This document shows, piece by piece, positions 23,813 to 32,218 of a stretch of 64,000 nt of DNA; position 1 is the stretch's first letter; the number at the start of each line of letters is the position of its first letter. This DNA is from Candidatus Denitrolinea symbiosum. GTDB taxonomy: Bacteria; Chloroflexota; Anaerolineae; Anaerolineales; Villigracilaceae. A program made the position numbers and the translations under genes. The stretch is from the NCBI GenBank assembly GCA_017312345.1, contig BLAA01000001.1, positions 310,001 to 374,000 of the forward strand, written 5' to 3'. The notes under the pieces are model-generated. The model searched no databases. It saw nothing but the letters and a program-made list of their open reading frames with translations, and had not been told where the DNA came from.

Positions 23813-26098
23813 TTAGCCGCCCAATTCAAGTTTCACCGCGCCGCCCACCGGAACGGTTTTTCCGTCTTCCTGTTTCGTCAACGGCAGCAACACGTGGAAG
23901 CGGCTGCCGGGGAATTGCGCTTCGTCGTAGCCTTCGCTTTCCACCCAGATGCGACCGCCGTGCGCCTCGACGATGCCTTTGGAGAGCGCCAGTCCCAGCC
24001 CGGAGCCGCCTCCTTTAAAGCGGCTCTTGCTCGTGGAGTGCTTTCCCAATTCTCCCGGCTGGTAGAACTTGGTGAATATCATGTCGTGGAAGTCGGGGTC
24101 CACGCCCACGCCGGTGTCGCTGACGACGATCTCCACGCCGCCACCGGGCAGGTCAATCTGGTTGGCCGGGACGAACGTCCCGGCGACGCGGATCCGTCCC
24201 TCGTTGGGGGTGAACTTGATGGCGTTGGAGACCAGGTGCGAGAAGACTTTGCGGAGGATGTTCGGGTCGGCTTTAACCATCGGGAGGGAGGGCAGGTCGA
24301 GAGTCAGGGAGAGGCGGCGGTCGGCGAGAGATTTCTGGAGGCCGAGGCAAACGTCCCGCGCCAGCGCGGCCGTGTCCACCGGTTGGATGTGGAGTTGCAG
24401 GGCGCGCGCGTCGATCTGGGCGATGTCGAACATCGAATCCATGATCTCGTGCAGGCGCAGGGCGCTTTTGTGCAGCGATCCGACCGCCTGCCGGATGTTC
24501 TCGTCGAGGCTGCGGTCTTCGAGCAGCATTTCGATGTAGCCGCGCATGACGGTGAGCGGCGTGCGGAGTTCGTGCGAGGCGATGGAGATGAAGTCGCTTT
24601 TGGTCTGGTCGAGACGCTCGAGGTCGCGGTTGACCTTGTCGAGGTCGCGGTAGGCCTGGCTCAACTGGTTGTTGAGTTTGAGCAGGTTTTCCACGAGACG
24701 GGCGTTTTCGAGCGCGACGGCGGTCTGGTTGGCGAGCGCGGCCACGGTGACAAGCTCCTCGTCGCTGTAGCGCTGACCCGAAAGTTTCGCGCCGAGGGCC
24801 AGCATCCCGATCCAGCGGCGGTTGGCGAAGATCGGCGCGTAGACCTCGGTCTCGAGGCGGTGGAACCATTCGCGCTCGAAGCGGGGGACGTCTTCGAATT
24901 TTTGCAGCAGGTCGAGGTCGAATTGAAGAAGCGTCTTCGACTCCCGCCCCAGATGGACCGCGATGGGGTGGTCCTCCTCCAGTTGGAGCGGCAGGATCTG
25001 CCGCTCGCCGTCGGACCTCGCGGCGCGCAGCCGATGGACGCGGCGTCCGCCTGTGGCGGTTTCGGTGTCCACCAGAAAGAGGAAGCCGCGTTCGAGTTCC
25101 ATCGACTCGATGATGAGTCCCACCGACATGTCGGCGAGACGCTGCACGTCGAGGATGTTGCTGATGGATTCGCTGTATTGATGGAGGGTGCGGCTGGCGT
25201 CGGTGGTCTGGATGTTCAGAAAACTGTCCACCATGCGGCGCACGAGTCCGAGCAGGGGGGTGAACAACAAGGCCAGCAGCAGAGCGATGGCCGCGCCGAT
25301 GATGAGCGGATTGTAATTGGGCGCGGCTCGGAACAAGGGTTGAACGCCGAGCGTGCTGGCGATGTAGAAGACCACGATCAACAGCGTGGTGATAATGTAG
25401 ATCAGCGTGCGGCGGAGGATGAGACGCGCGTCGGGCAGGTTGTGAGTTAGCGCCACGTAACCCATCATAATGGTCGCGGCCAGCCGCGGGGGATTCCCCA
25501 GCATGGACGCGCCGCCCAGCGCGAACAGATCGTTGACCACCAGCAGGAGGATAATCGGAAACCAGTAGGAAAGACGGTTGCGATGAAGCGGCTGACGCGT
25601 GGAACGAAGCGCGCCGACCAGGTTGACGATGGCGCCGACAACAAACACCAGCCAGCCCAAAATTCCCCAGCCGAGCGAAAGTCCCTCGCGGGACAGATTC
25701 ACGCGTCCGTTCGTCCAGATGATGTCGGGGAGTTGGATGAAACCGGCATTCAGCGCGGCCAGCGCGAGCGCCCAAACCGCGCCCACCGCCAGCCAGACCC
25801 AACCCTCGCGGCGCAGAAAGGCGCACACGAGCAATACCAAAAGAAACGCCAGAAAGAGAGTCCCGAAGATCTCCAGGTTTTGAAAATCCCGCGTAGACAT
25901 CTGCGGGAGGAGCTCGCCCCGCCACAGCGCCTCGACCGCCTGCAAGATCAGCCCCGCCAGCGCGTACGCGCCCATCAACAGCGCCGAAAATTCCTGTCCC
26001 TCCCGACGGCGGAGCGCGCCGACCAGGACCGCGAGATACAACGCGGCCCCCACAAGGACGACGACGAACGCGATGAACTCCGAAGTAAAGGCGGGCAT
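23813..26098 (-). CDS. Sensor histidine kinase with N-terminal multi-helix membrane module and GAF domain
   Basis: A 761-residue membrane sensor kinase. The first 280 or so residues contain about eight hydrophobic helices (IAFVVVLVGAALYLAVLVGA, ALLMGAYALAGLILQAV and onward), a 7TM-type input module. A GAF-like domain lies around 310-470 (ERGFLFLVDTETA, IFANRRWIGMLALGAK, ANQTAVALENARLVENLL) and leads into a coiled coil. HisKA carries the phosphoacceptor His509 in IASHELRTPLTVMRGY. The ATPase has N-box HLVSNAIKFTPNEG, G1 VSDTGVGVDP and G2 GGGSGLGLALSKGIVEAHGG. No response regulator lies next to it, so its partner is elsewhere. It is divergent from the GH13 gene across 56 bases. Confidence 0.92.
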   Translation of the reverse strand: MPAFTSEFIAFVVVLVGAALYLAVLVGALRRREGQEFSALLMGAYALAGLILQAVEALWRGELLPQMSTRDFQNLEIFGTLFLAFLLVLLVCAFLRREGWVWLAVGAVWALALAALNAGFIQLPDIIWTNGRVNLSREGLSLGWGILGWLVFVVGAIVNLVGALRSTRQPLHRNRLSYWFPIILLLVVNDLFALGGASMLGNPPRLAATIMMGYVALTHNLPDARLILRRTLIYIITTLLIVVFYIASTLGVQPLFRAAPNYNPLIIGAAIALLLALLFTPLLGLVRRMVDSFLNIQTTDASRTLHQYSESISNILDVQRLADMSVGLIIESMELERGFLFLVDTETATGGRRVHRLRAARSDGERQILPLQLEEDHPIAVHLGRESKTLLQFDLDLLQKFEDVPRFEREWFHRLETEVYAPIFANRRWIGMLALGAKLSGQRYSDEELVTVAALANQTAVALENARLVENLLKLNNQLSQAYRDLDKVNRDLERLDQTKSDFISIASHELRTPLTVMRGYIEMLLEDRSLDENIRQAVGSLHKSALRLHEIMDSMFDIAQIDARALQLHIQPVDTAALARDVCLGLQKSLADRRLSLTLDLPSLPMVKADPNILRKVFSHLVSNAIKFTPNEGRIRVAGTFVPANQIDLPGGGVEIVVSDTGVGVDPDFHDMIFTKFYQPGELGKHSTSKSRFKGGGSGLGLALSKGIVEAHGGRIWVESEGYDEAQFPGSRFHVLLPLTKQEDGKTVPVGGAVKLELGG

Positions 26099-26154
26099 TT
26101 GCGCGAAAGTATACTCTAAAACATTCAGCCTCGGCTTTGCGGTATCATTAGGTC

Positions 26155-28935
26155 ATGGACAACCGCCAACTCTCCCGTCACGCCCGCGACCGCTTCGCCC
26201 TCGAAAGCCTGCGCTTCGACAGCATCGCCTCCGCGCGGAACGTCGCCGCGCAGCTGAACGTCTCCGCAGGGGACGTCTACGCGCTGGGACTCATTGACGA
26301 GGCCCTGCGGATCGTGCTGACTCGCAGCACGTCGCCCGCTCAATTTGCCTCCGCCGCCTCCTTCCTCAACGGGAGGCTGGGCGCGGCTCCCGTGCGCGCT
26401 GCCCTGCTGACGTTTGCCTCTGCCTTCCCGACCAAGCCGATCTACGAGGGGAAGACGAAAGCGGAGGAATATTTGGATTCCACCCCCCTCCGTCTTCCCC
26501 CACATTCAGAAAATTTGGAGAGAGTGGCGCAAGCCGAGGGGGGTATGCAGCCTCTGGAAGAACTTTTGCTCGTCAACCTCCACAACACGAATCCCGCCGC
26601 GCAGACCTTGACGGAACTCTTCGACGACCAGCCGCTCGAACAGACCGCGTATGAGAAGATGGTAGAAGGGTTGGCAGAATACTTCGCGGCGACAGGGGAC
26701 GGAGGACGGAGGAGGGGCGAGTCCCTGGTTGATATGCTGCGCGCGCCCGCGCTGGCTTCGCCGCACTCGCTCGAAGGTCAACTGGAGTACATCATTCAAC
26801 GATGGGGGAGCGTGTTGGGAGAAGAGTTTGTGACGCGCCTCCTGCGCGCCATGGATTTTGTCCGCGAGGATGCAGTCCGCAGGCAGGGACATTCGGAGTT
26901 CAAGCCCACCGCCGAAGTCCCCACCTACGCGGGCTATCCCGAATACGAGCGTTACAGTCCCGACAAAGAATGGATGCCGCGGCTCGTCCTCATCGCCAAG
27001 AACGCGTATGTCTGGCTAGACCAGTTGAGCAAAAAATACCAGCGCGACATCTCCCGCCTCAACCACGTCCCCGACGAGGAATTGGACATCCTCGCGCGGC
27101 GCGGCTTCACGGGGTTGTGGCTCATCGGCCTATGGGAGCGCAGCCGCGCCAGTCAGCGGATCAAACAGCGCATGGGACAGCCCGACGCGGTCGCTTCGGC
27201 ATATTCCCTCCACAGTTACGATATTGCGGGCGACCTCGGCGGCTGGGATGCGTTGAGCAATCTTCGCTGGCGCGCCTGGCAGCGCGGCATCCGCCTCTCC
27301 GCGGACATGGTCCCCAATCACATGGGCATCGACTCGACCTGGGTCATCGAACATCCCGACTGGTTTCTCTCGCTCGACCAGCCGCCCTATCCTTCGTACG
27401 CCTTCAACTCCGAAAATCTCTCCGACGACCCGCGCGCGGCCATCGTCCTCGAAGACCACTACTATAATCACTCCGACGCGGCCGTGGTTTTCAAACTCCA
27501 CCATTATCAGACAAACAGAACACGCTACGTCTATCACGGCAACGACGGGACATCCTTCCCGTGGAACGACACCGCGCAGCTCGACTATCTCAAAGCCGAG
27601 GCGCGCGAGGCCGTCATCCAGACCATCCTGCACGTGGCGCGGAATTTTCCCATCATCCGCTTCGACGCGGCGATGACGCTGGCGAAGAAACACATCCAGC
27701 GGCTGTGGTTCCCCGAACCAGGCGCGGGCGGCGCGATCCCCTCGCGGGCGGAGCGCGGCCTCACGAGGTCCGAATTCGAAGCGGCCATGCCCGAGGAGTT
27801 TTGGCGCGAGGTCGTGGACCGCGTCGCGGCGGAAGTCCCCGATACGCTGCTGCTCGCCGAGGCGTTCTGGCTGATGGAGGGATACTTCGTCCGCACGTTG
27901 GGGATGCACCGCGTCTACAACTCGGCGTTCATGCACATGCTGCGCGACGAGGACAATGCCAAGTATCGCATGGCGATCAAGAACACGCTGGAGTTCGACC
28001 CGCGCATTTTGCAGCGATACGTCAACTTTATGAACAACCCCGACGAGAAGACAGCCGTGGAGCAGTTCGGCAAAGCGGACAAATATTTCGGCGTGTGCGT
28101 GGTTTTGTCCACGTTGCCTGGCCTGCCGATGTTCGGTCACGGACAGGTGGAGGGCTTCCACGAAAAATACGGGATGGAGTACCGCCGCGCTAAATGGGAC
28201 GAGACGCCCGACGAGGGCTTTGTCCGCTATCACGAACAGATCATCTCGCCGCTGCTCCATCGCCGCCGCGTCTTCGCGGGCGTGGAGAATTTCTTCCTGT
28301 ACGACCTGTTTACGCCAGAAGAAAATGTGGACGAGAATGTGTTTGCATATTCAAACATGACCAGCAGATATGAAGCGGATACGCGGATGGCGGAGCGCGG
28401 GCTGATTATCTATCATAATAAGTTTGCGGATACGCGCGGCTGGATAAAAATGTCTGCGGCTTACCTGGAGAATGGACAACTGAAACAAAAATCGTTAGCC
28501 GACGCCCTCAGCCTGCCGAATGGACTGAACGACCATGTGATTTTCCGTGACTATGTGACCAACCTGGAATATATCCGCTCATGTCGCGAGATTCACGAGA
28601 AGGGATTGTACGTGGAACTGGGCGCGTACAAGTGTCACGCATTTTTGGATTTTCGGACGGTAGACGGCGGACAGTGGGCAGAGATTTGCCGCGCGTTGAA
28701 TGGCGCGGGTGTGGAGTCCATGCAGGGGAAGTGGGAGGAGATGTTCGGAGTTAAAGATGAAGGCGGAATGATGAAGGATGTAGAGAAAGATGGGAAGAAA
28801 AGCGTAAAACGTAAAACGAAAGAAGGAGCGGCGAAAAGGACTGCCGCGAAGAAGCCTGCCGAGAAGAAGCCAAAAGCAAAGAAGAATTCGAGCAGGAAGC
28901 CAGCGACAAAGAAGGGACTCTCATATCGCTCCTGA
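26155..28935 (+). CDS. Alpha-amylase family (GH13-like) enzyme with lysine-rich C-terminal tail
   Basis: A 926-residue protein acting on alpha-glucans or related sugars. The first 250 or so residues are helical and not assigned. The GH13 barrel follows: GFTGLWLIGLWERS, SAYSLHSYDIAGDLGG, ADMVPNHMGIDSTW (region I), IIRFDAAMTLAKKH with nucleophile Asp504, and LLLAEAFWLMEGYF with acid/base Glu569. PNHMGID and IRFDAA are good matches to conserved regions I and II. The last 45 or so residues are nearly all Lys, Ala, Pro, Arg and Thr (KRTAAKKPAEKKPKAKK), like histone H1 tails, suggesting binding to a polyanion. There is no signal peptide, so it is probably cytoplasmic. A heptad tract near 26691 encodes GDGGRRRG inside the frame. 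Confidence 0.85.
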   Translation: MDNRQLSRHARDRFALESLRFDSIASARNVAAQLNVSAGDVYALGLIDEALRIVLTRSTSPAQFASAASFLNGRLGAAPVRAALLTFASAFPTKPIYEGKTKAEEYLDSTPLRLPPHSENLERVAQAEGGMQPLEELLLVNLHNTNPAAQTLTELFDDQPLEQTAYEKMVEGLAEYFAATGDGGRRRGESLVDMLRAPALASPHSLEGQLEYIIQRWGSVLGEEFVTRLLRAMDFVREDAVRRQGHSEFKPTAEVPTYAGYPEYERYSPDKEWMPRLVLIAKNAYVWLDQLSKKYQRDISRLNHVPDEELDILARRGFTGLWLIGLWERSRASQRIKQRMGQPDAVASAYSLHSYDIAGDLGGWDALSNLRWRAWQRGIRLSADMVPNHMGIDSTWVIEHPDWFLSLDQPPYPSYAFNSENLSDDPRAAIVLEDHYYNHSDAAVVFKLHHYQTNRTRYVYHGNDGTSFPWNDTAQLDYLKAEAREAVIQTILHVARNFPIIRFDAAMTLAKKHIQRLWFPEPGAGGAIPSRAERGLTRSEFEAAMPEEFWREVVDRVAAEVPDTLLLAEAFWLMEGYFVRTLGMHRVYNSAFMHMLRDEDNAKYRMAIKNTLEFDPRILQRYVNFMNNPDEKTAVEQFGKADKYFGVCVVLSTLPGLPMFGHGQVEGFHEKYGMEYRRAKWDETPDEGFVRYHEQIISPLLHRRRVFAGVENFFLYDLFTPEENVDENVFAYSNMTSRYEADTRMAERGLIIYHNKFADTRGWIKMSAAYLENGQLKQKSLADALSLPNGLNDHVIFRDYVTNLEYIRSCREIHEKGLYVELGAYKCHAFLDFRTVDGGQWAEICRALNGAGVESMQGKWEEMFGVKDEGGMMKDVEKDGKKSVKRKTKEGAAKRTAAKKPAEKKPKAKKNSSRKPATKKGLSYRS

Positions 28936-29007
28936 GGATGAGTAAAATTGCCTATTGAGAATCAGACCGTCCCTTAAACTGAGAATTTCAAAGGCGGTTT
29001 CTGAGGG

Positions 29008-29045
29008 TTGGCAAACCCAGAAATTTGTATATAATAGGAATATAC
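29008..29045 (+). promoter_or_regulatory. brnTA promoter and probable operator
   Basis: TTGGCA (29008-29013), a 16-base spacer and TATAAT (29030-29035) form a strong promoter. GTATAT (29027-29032) and ATATAC (29040-29045) make an inverted repeat over the -10 and start region, well placed for autorepression by the BrnA antitoxin. The predicted transcript start is about 8 bases before the toxin ATG. Confidence 0.7.
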
Positions 29046-29049
29046 GTAA

Positions 29050-29349
29050 ATGATTGACTTTTCCTCCGTCACTAGCTTCGAATGGGACGACGGCAATCGC
29101 GACAAGAACTGGGAGAAACACCAGGTCTCGAATAGCGAATGCGAGGAAACGTTTTTCAATTTGCCTCTTCTGCTCCAGCCAGATTCAACCCACTCTCAGA
29201 CAGAAGATCGTTACTATGTCCTCGGACAGACCAATGCAGGTCGAAGATTGTTTATCTCATTTACGATTCGCGGCGAAAACGTCAGAGTGATCTCCGCTCG
29301 CGATATGAGCAAGCGAGAAAGGAATTTCTATGAACAAGCCTATTCCTAA
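29050..29349 (+). CDS. brnT: BrnT family ribonuclease toxin
   Basis: A toxin of a type II toxin-antitoxin pair; BrnT cleaves RNA through a RelE-like fold. The 99 residues show the DUF497 pattern: FEWDDGNRDKNWEKHQVSNSECEETF near the N-terminus, a central RYYVLGQTNAGRRLFISFTIRG and a final VRVISARDMSKRERNFYEQ. Typical BrnT proteins are about 90-95 residues. The gene is first in the operon, the usual BrnT-BrnA order, and overlaps the antitoxin by 20 bases. There is no Shine-Dalgarno sequence within the short leader, so toxin translation may be weak. Confidence 0.9.
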   Translation: MIDFSSVTSFEWDDGNRDKNWEKHQVSNSECEETFFNLPLLLQPDSTHSQTEDRYYVLGQTNAGRRLFISFTIRGENVRVISARDMSKRERNFYEQAYS

Positions 29350-29608
29350 CTTCCAATCCGAAAAAGAGGAACGCGCTTTCTGGGCGGAAAACGACTCCAT
29401 GGATTACCTCGACTGGAAACAGGCCCAACGCGCCATTTTCCCGAACTTGAAGCCTACGCTCAAATCCATTTCCCTGCGCCTGCCCGAATCGATGATCGAC
29501 GAACTGCGTCAACTAGCGAACGAACGCGATATCCCGTACCAATCGCTCATCAAACACTTCCTGCGCGAGAGTATTGACAATGCCTATTCGGTGAAGTCGT
29601 CCAAGTAA
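29330..29608 (+). CDS. brnA: BrnA family antitoxin
   Basis: A 92-residue DNA-binding antitoxin that neutralises BrnT. The N-terminal half (FQSEKEERAFWAENDSMDYLDW) is the toxin-wrapping segment typical of the family. The C-terminal half is a ribbon-helix-helix (LKSISLRLPESMIDELRQLA, then DIPYQSLIKHFLRESI). AAAGGA precedes the ATG, a better ribosome site than that of the toxin, which favours antitoxin excess. It probably represses the operon by binding the inverted repeat upstream of brnT. Confidence 0.9.
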   Translation: MNKPIPNFQSEKEERAFWAENDSMDYLDWKQAQRAIFPNLKPTLKSISLRLPESMIDELRQLANERDIPYQSLIKHFLRESIDNAYSVKSSK

Positions 29609-29632
29609 AACTGCGAACGTCTCAATTAAACA

Positions 29633-29675
29633 AACCGTCCCTGAAATTTCCAAGTCAGGGACGGTTCCTTTTTCC
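29633..29675. terminator. Terminator between brnA and ilvE
   Basis: AACCGTCCCTGA (29633-29644) and TCAGGGACGGTT (29655-29666) form a 12-bp perfect stem followed by CCTTTTT. It serves brnTA. The convergent ilvE gene may also use the stem from the other side, though its T-run there is poor. Confidence 0.85.
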
Positions 29676-29690
29676 ACTTACGCGGCGTGT

Positions 29691-30608
29691 TCAGACCTCC
29701 GTCACCCATCCTTTGTACTTTTCATTTCGTCCGCGCACGATCTCCTCGAACATGTCGCGCAGTTTGGACACCACCGGTCCCATCACGCCATTGCCGATCG
29801 GGCGGTGGTCCACTTTGGTGATCGCCACCACCTGAGCGGCGGTGCCGGCCATGAAAAGCTCGTCGCAGATGGTCGTCTCGGAACGGTCAATGGGACGCTC
29901 CACGACCGGCAGGCCGAGTTCGTCGCGGGTCAGTTGCAGGAGCGAGCGGCGCGTGATTCCCTCGAGGATGTTCTCGGTGACGGGCGGCGTGATCACCGTC
30001 CCGTCGCGCACCATGAAGACGTTCATCGCCGAACCCTCGGAGACGTGCCCGTTCTGGTCCAGCGTCAACGCCTCGTCGAACCCCGCCCGCGCCGCGTCGG
30101 TCTTTGCCAGCGCCGAGTTGACGTACGCGCCCGAGATCTTCCCGCGCGCAGGGATCACGTTATCGTCAATCCGCCGCCACGAGGAGATGGTCGCGTGCGC
30201 GCTCGTGTCGTTCTGGATGTATTTCTGGAACGGCACGCTCCACATCGTCAGGTCGTCCTTCAAATTGTGCAGCCGCACCCCGATCCCCGCGTCGGCCTTA
30301 TAAAACATCGGGCGGAGATACACGTCGCGCTGCCAGTTCTCCGCGCGCAACAGGTCGAGCATGATCTGGATCAGGCTCTCTTCGGTGTGCGAAACTTCCA
30401 TGCACAAAAGCCGGGCTGAATGGAGCAGGCGATGAAAATGGTCCCAGGGACGAAAAACAAAGAGCCGTTTCCGCTCCTCGTTCCAATAACCGCGCAGACC
30501 GCCAAAGACCCCCGTCCCGTAGTTGAACGCGTGCGTAGCGACGCTGACCTTCGCCTCGCCAAAGGGGACGATCTTGCCCTCGAAATACGCGAACTGTGGT
30601 TGGTCCAC
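29691..30608 (-). CDS. ilvE: Branched-chain amino acid aminotransferase
   Basis: A PLP-dependent class IV aminotransferase making or degrading Leu, Ile and Val. The frame is open to 31184, but that extension overlaps the opposite-strand regulator. The GTG at 30608 is chosen because GGAGG lies seven bases before it and the protein then starts VDQPQFAYFEGKIVPFGEA, the normal family N-terminus, giving 305 residues. Conserved elements are FNYGTGVFGGLRGY, YLRPMFYKADAGIGV, the PLP-lysine region ARGKISGAYVNSALAK (Lys157), DEALTLDQNGHVSEGSAMNVF and TICDELFMAGTAAQV. A TATAAT lies 38 bases upstream. Confidence 0.93.
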   Translation of the reverse strand: MDQPQFAYFEGKIVPFGEAKVSVATHAFNYGTGVFGGLRGYWNEERKRLFVFRPWDHFHRLLHSARLLCMEVSHTEESLIQIMLDLLRAENWQRDVYLRPMFYKADAGIGVRLHNLKDDLTMWSVPFQKYIQNDTSAHATISSWRRIDDNVIPARGKISGAYVNSALAKTDAARAGFDEALTLDQNGHVSEGSAMNVFMVRDGTVITPPVTENILEGITRRSLLQLTRDELGLPVVERPIDRSETTICDELFMAGTAAQVVAITKVDHRPIGNGVMGPVVSKLRDMFEEIVRGRNEKYKGWVTEV

Positions 30609-30645
30609 CAAAACACCTCCAGTGATTGGATCGTCTTGCGCGCGT

Positions 30646-30651
30646 ATTATA
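30646..30651 (-). promoter_or_regulatory. -10 element of the ilvE promoter
   Basis: TGTATAAT on the minus strand has a perfect TATAAT at 30646-30651. It places the transcript start about 30 bases before the ilvE GTG, with the GGAGG ribosome site in between. The -35 is poor. Confidence 0.55.
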
Positions 30652-30739
30652 CACGATGGATTTCGGACGACTCCCCGACGATTCCCCGCCTCTTTCCCGA
30701 CTTCAAGCGGGCGCGGCCTGCGGACGCGTTTTCCCGCCC

Positions 30740-30767
30740 TTGACTCCCGCAGCGAAGGCGCTATAAT
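30740..30767 (+). promoter_or_regulatory. Promoter of the ArsR-DUF2087 pair
   Basis: TTGACT (30740-30745), a 16-base spacer and TATAAT (30762-30767). The ATG of the first regulator is about 35 bases after the predicted start. It is divergent from the ilvE promoter, about 90 bases away. Confidence 0.75.
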
Positions 30768-30807
30768 ACAATTCGATGTCTGTCGAAATAGATTAACAAA
30801 GGTAAAA

Positions 30808-31353
30808 ATGAACGACAAGCCCGAAATACTCGATTTCGTTAAAGCCATGTCAGACGTGGACCGCCTGCGGATCATCGGCCTGCTCGCGCAGAAATCCGCC
30901 TCCGCAAAGCAGATCGCGGACGAGTTGCATATACCCTTCCGGGACGCGTATAACCACATCTCCTTTCTGGCGTTTGTAGGAGCTGTCCGCGAAGCGGATG
31001 GACAGTACAGCCTCGCGCCCGACGCGGTGGAATCGTTGGCGAAGAACCAGTTCGCCAATCGGAAGGAAGCGTACGTCCCCGCGCCGCATCTCGACGCGAA
31101 GTCGCGTAAAGTCCTCGTCACATACTTGAATCCCGACGGCAGCATCCGCCAGATTCCAAGCCAGCCCGAAAAATTGAAGGTCATCCTGGATTATCTCGCG
31201 GCCGCCTTCACGCCCGGCGTGGACTACACTGAGAAGGAAGTCAATACCGTCATCCGCCGCTTTAACGTGGATGTTTCGGGGCTGCGCCGCGACCTGATCG
31301 ATTCAGGCTTAATGGCGCGTGAAAGCAACGGTTCCCGGTATTGGAGGCCGTAA
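30808..31353 (+). CDS. ArsR-like winged-helix regulator with DUF2087 domain (paralogue 1)
   Basis: A 181-residue DNA-binding protein. The ATG at 30808 has AAAGG before it; an upstream extension of the frame lacks any start signal. Residues 1-60 are an ArsR-type winged helix (MSDVDRLRIIGLLAQKSASAKQIADEL), but the recognition helix IPFRDAYNHISFL departs from the common pattern. The C-terminal DUF2087 domain is clear: DAKSRKVLVTYLNPDGSIRQ, YTEKEVNTVIRRF, LRRDLIDSGLMARESNGSRYWRP. The ligand is unknown and no metal-binding cysteine motif is visible. It is followed 57 bases later by a paralogue. Confidence 0.85.
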   Translation: MNDKPEILDFVKAMSDVDRLRIIGLLAQKSASAKQIADELHIPFRDAYNHISFLAFVGAVREADGQYSLAPDAVESLAKNQFANRKEAYVPAPHLDAKSRKVLVTYLNPDGSIRQIPSQPEKLKVILDYLAAAFTPGVDYTEKEVNTVIRRFNVDVSGLRRDLIDSGLMARESNGSRYWRP

Positions 31354-31410
31354 CGCAAATTGCCAATTTGCCCGGGCGCAAACCAGCAATTTGTTTTACA
31401 AGATGCGAAC

Positions 31411-31968
31411 ATGAGCGAAGAACTTGTCACTCTCTTCAAAGCCCTCTCTGACGCGAACCGTCTCAAGATCATTGGCCTGCTCGCGCAGCAGCCGTATTCA
31501 GTGGAGGAACTCGCCGCCCTGCTTGGTCTTCAAGCCTCCACTGTTTCGCACCATCTATCGCGGCTCGTCAAAGTGGGCCTGGTCAACGCCCGCGCCGAGG
31601 GATACTACAGCGTCTATCAATTGGACAAGTCCGCGCTGGAGGCGATGTCGCGCAGCCTGTTCTCGCCCGAGAAGATCGCTTCCAGCGCCGAAGATGTGGA
31701 CCTCGACGCCTACGACCGCAAGGTGTTGGCCGATTACAGGCGCCGCGACGGGAGCCTGAAAACGATCCCCGCGCAGCGCAAAAAGCTGGACGCCGTCCTG
31801 CGTTATGTGGCGAAGGCCTTCGACGTGGGCAGACGTTACAGCGAGAAACGCGTCAACGAAATCCTGGGACAATATCACGAAGACACAGCCAGCCTGCGGA
31901 GGGGACTCGTTGGCGCTGGGCTGATGAAACGCGAAAGCGATGGGAGCGCGTACTGGCGAGCGGAGTGA
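31411..31968 (+). CDS. ArsR-like winged-helix regulator with DUF2087 domain (paralogue 2)
   Basis: A 185-residue tandem paralogue of the preceding gene, with the same two-domain layout. The helix-turn-helix EELAALLGLQASTVSHHLSRL is closer to the ArsR consensus than that of paralogue 1. DUF2087 is again complete (DAYDRKVLADYRRRDGSLKT, YSEKRVNEILGQYHEDTASL, GAGLMKRESDGSAYWRAE). The ATG at 31411 follows AGATG, a weak ribosome site. The upstream frame to 31360 has no start signal. The pair arose by duplication and may form a heterodimer or regulate each other. Confidence 0.85.
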   Translation: MSEELVTLFKALSDANRLKIIGLLAQQPYSVEELAALLGLQASTVSHHLSRLVKVGLVNARAEGYYSVYQLDKSALEAMSRSLFSPEKIASSAEDVDLDAYDRKVLADYRRRDGSLKTIPAQRKKLDAVLRYVAKAFDVGRRYSEKRVNEILGQYHEDTASLRRGLVGAGLMKRESDGSAYWRAE

Positions 31969-32032
31969 ACGCCAGGCTATTGACGCCCCCAAGTCGGCGC
32001 CCATGGCCTGAAAGAGACCGCCGCCTTTCTCG

Positions 32033-32061
32033 TTGACGATTCAAAAGGCGGATGATAGAAT
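32033..32061 (+). promoter_or_regulatory. tRNA-Glu promoter
   Basis: TTGACG (32033-32038), a 17-base spacer and TAGAAT (32056-32061) put the transcript start about 9 bases before the mature tRNA 5' end. Confidence 0.75.
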
Positions 32062-32076
32062 ACCGCCGCATTAGAC

Positions 32077-32149
32077 GCCCCCATCGTCTAGCGGCCCAGG
32101 ACGGAGCCCTCTCAAGGCTCAAACAGGGGTTCGAGTCCCCTTGGGGGCA
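32077..32149 (+). tRNA. tRNA-Glu (anticodon CTC)
   Basis: Cloverleaf: acceptor GCCCCCA/TGGGGGC, D arm closed by GTC/GAC, anticodon stem GAGCC/GGCTC with loop CTCTCAA, and T arm AGGGG/CCCCT with TTCGAGT loop. The anticodon is CTC, decoding GAG. The discriminator is A. The encoded 3' end reads A-C-C-T, so CCA is not fully encoded and must be added after transcription. Confidence 0.95.
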
Positions 32150-32157
32150 CCTTCTTA

Positions 32158-32189
32158 TAGACAAACTTTCGAGTTTGTCTATTTGTTTT
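32158..32189 (+). terminator. tRNA-Glu terminator with TTCG tetraloop
   Basis: TAGACAAACT (32158-32167) and AGTTTGTCTA (32172-32181) form a 10-bp perfect stem closed by TTCG, the very stable UUCG tetraloop in RNA. A T-rich tail follows (TTTGTTTT). Confidence 0.88.
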
Positions 32190-32218
32190 CAAACAACCGT
32201 CTCCGTTTGGGGATGCTA

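Noticed and set aside
29691..31184. A 497-residue form of the branched-chain aminotransferase starting at 31184
   Set aside because: The extra 190 residues overlap the opposite-strand regulator gene and its promoter and have no domain. The GTG at 30608 has a GGAGG site and the normal family N-terminus.
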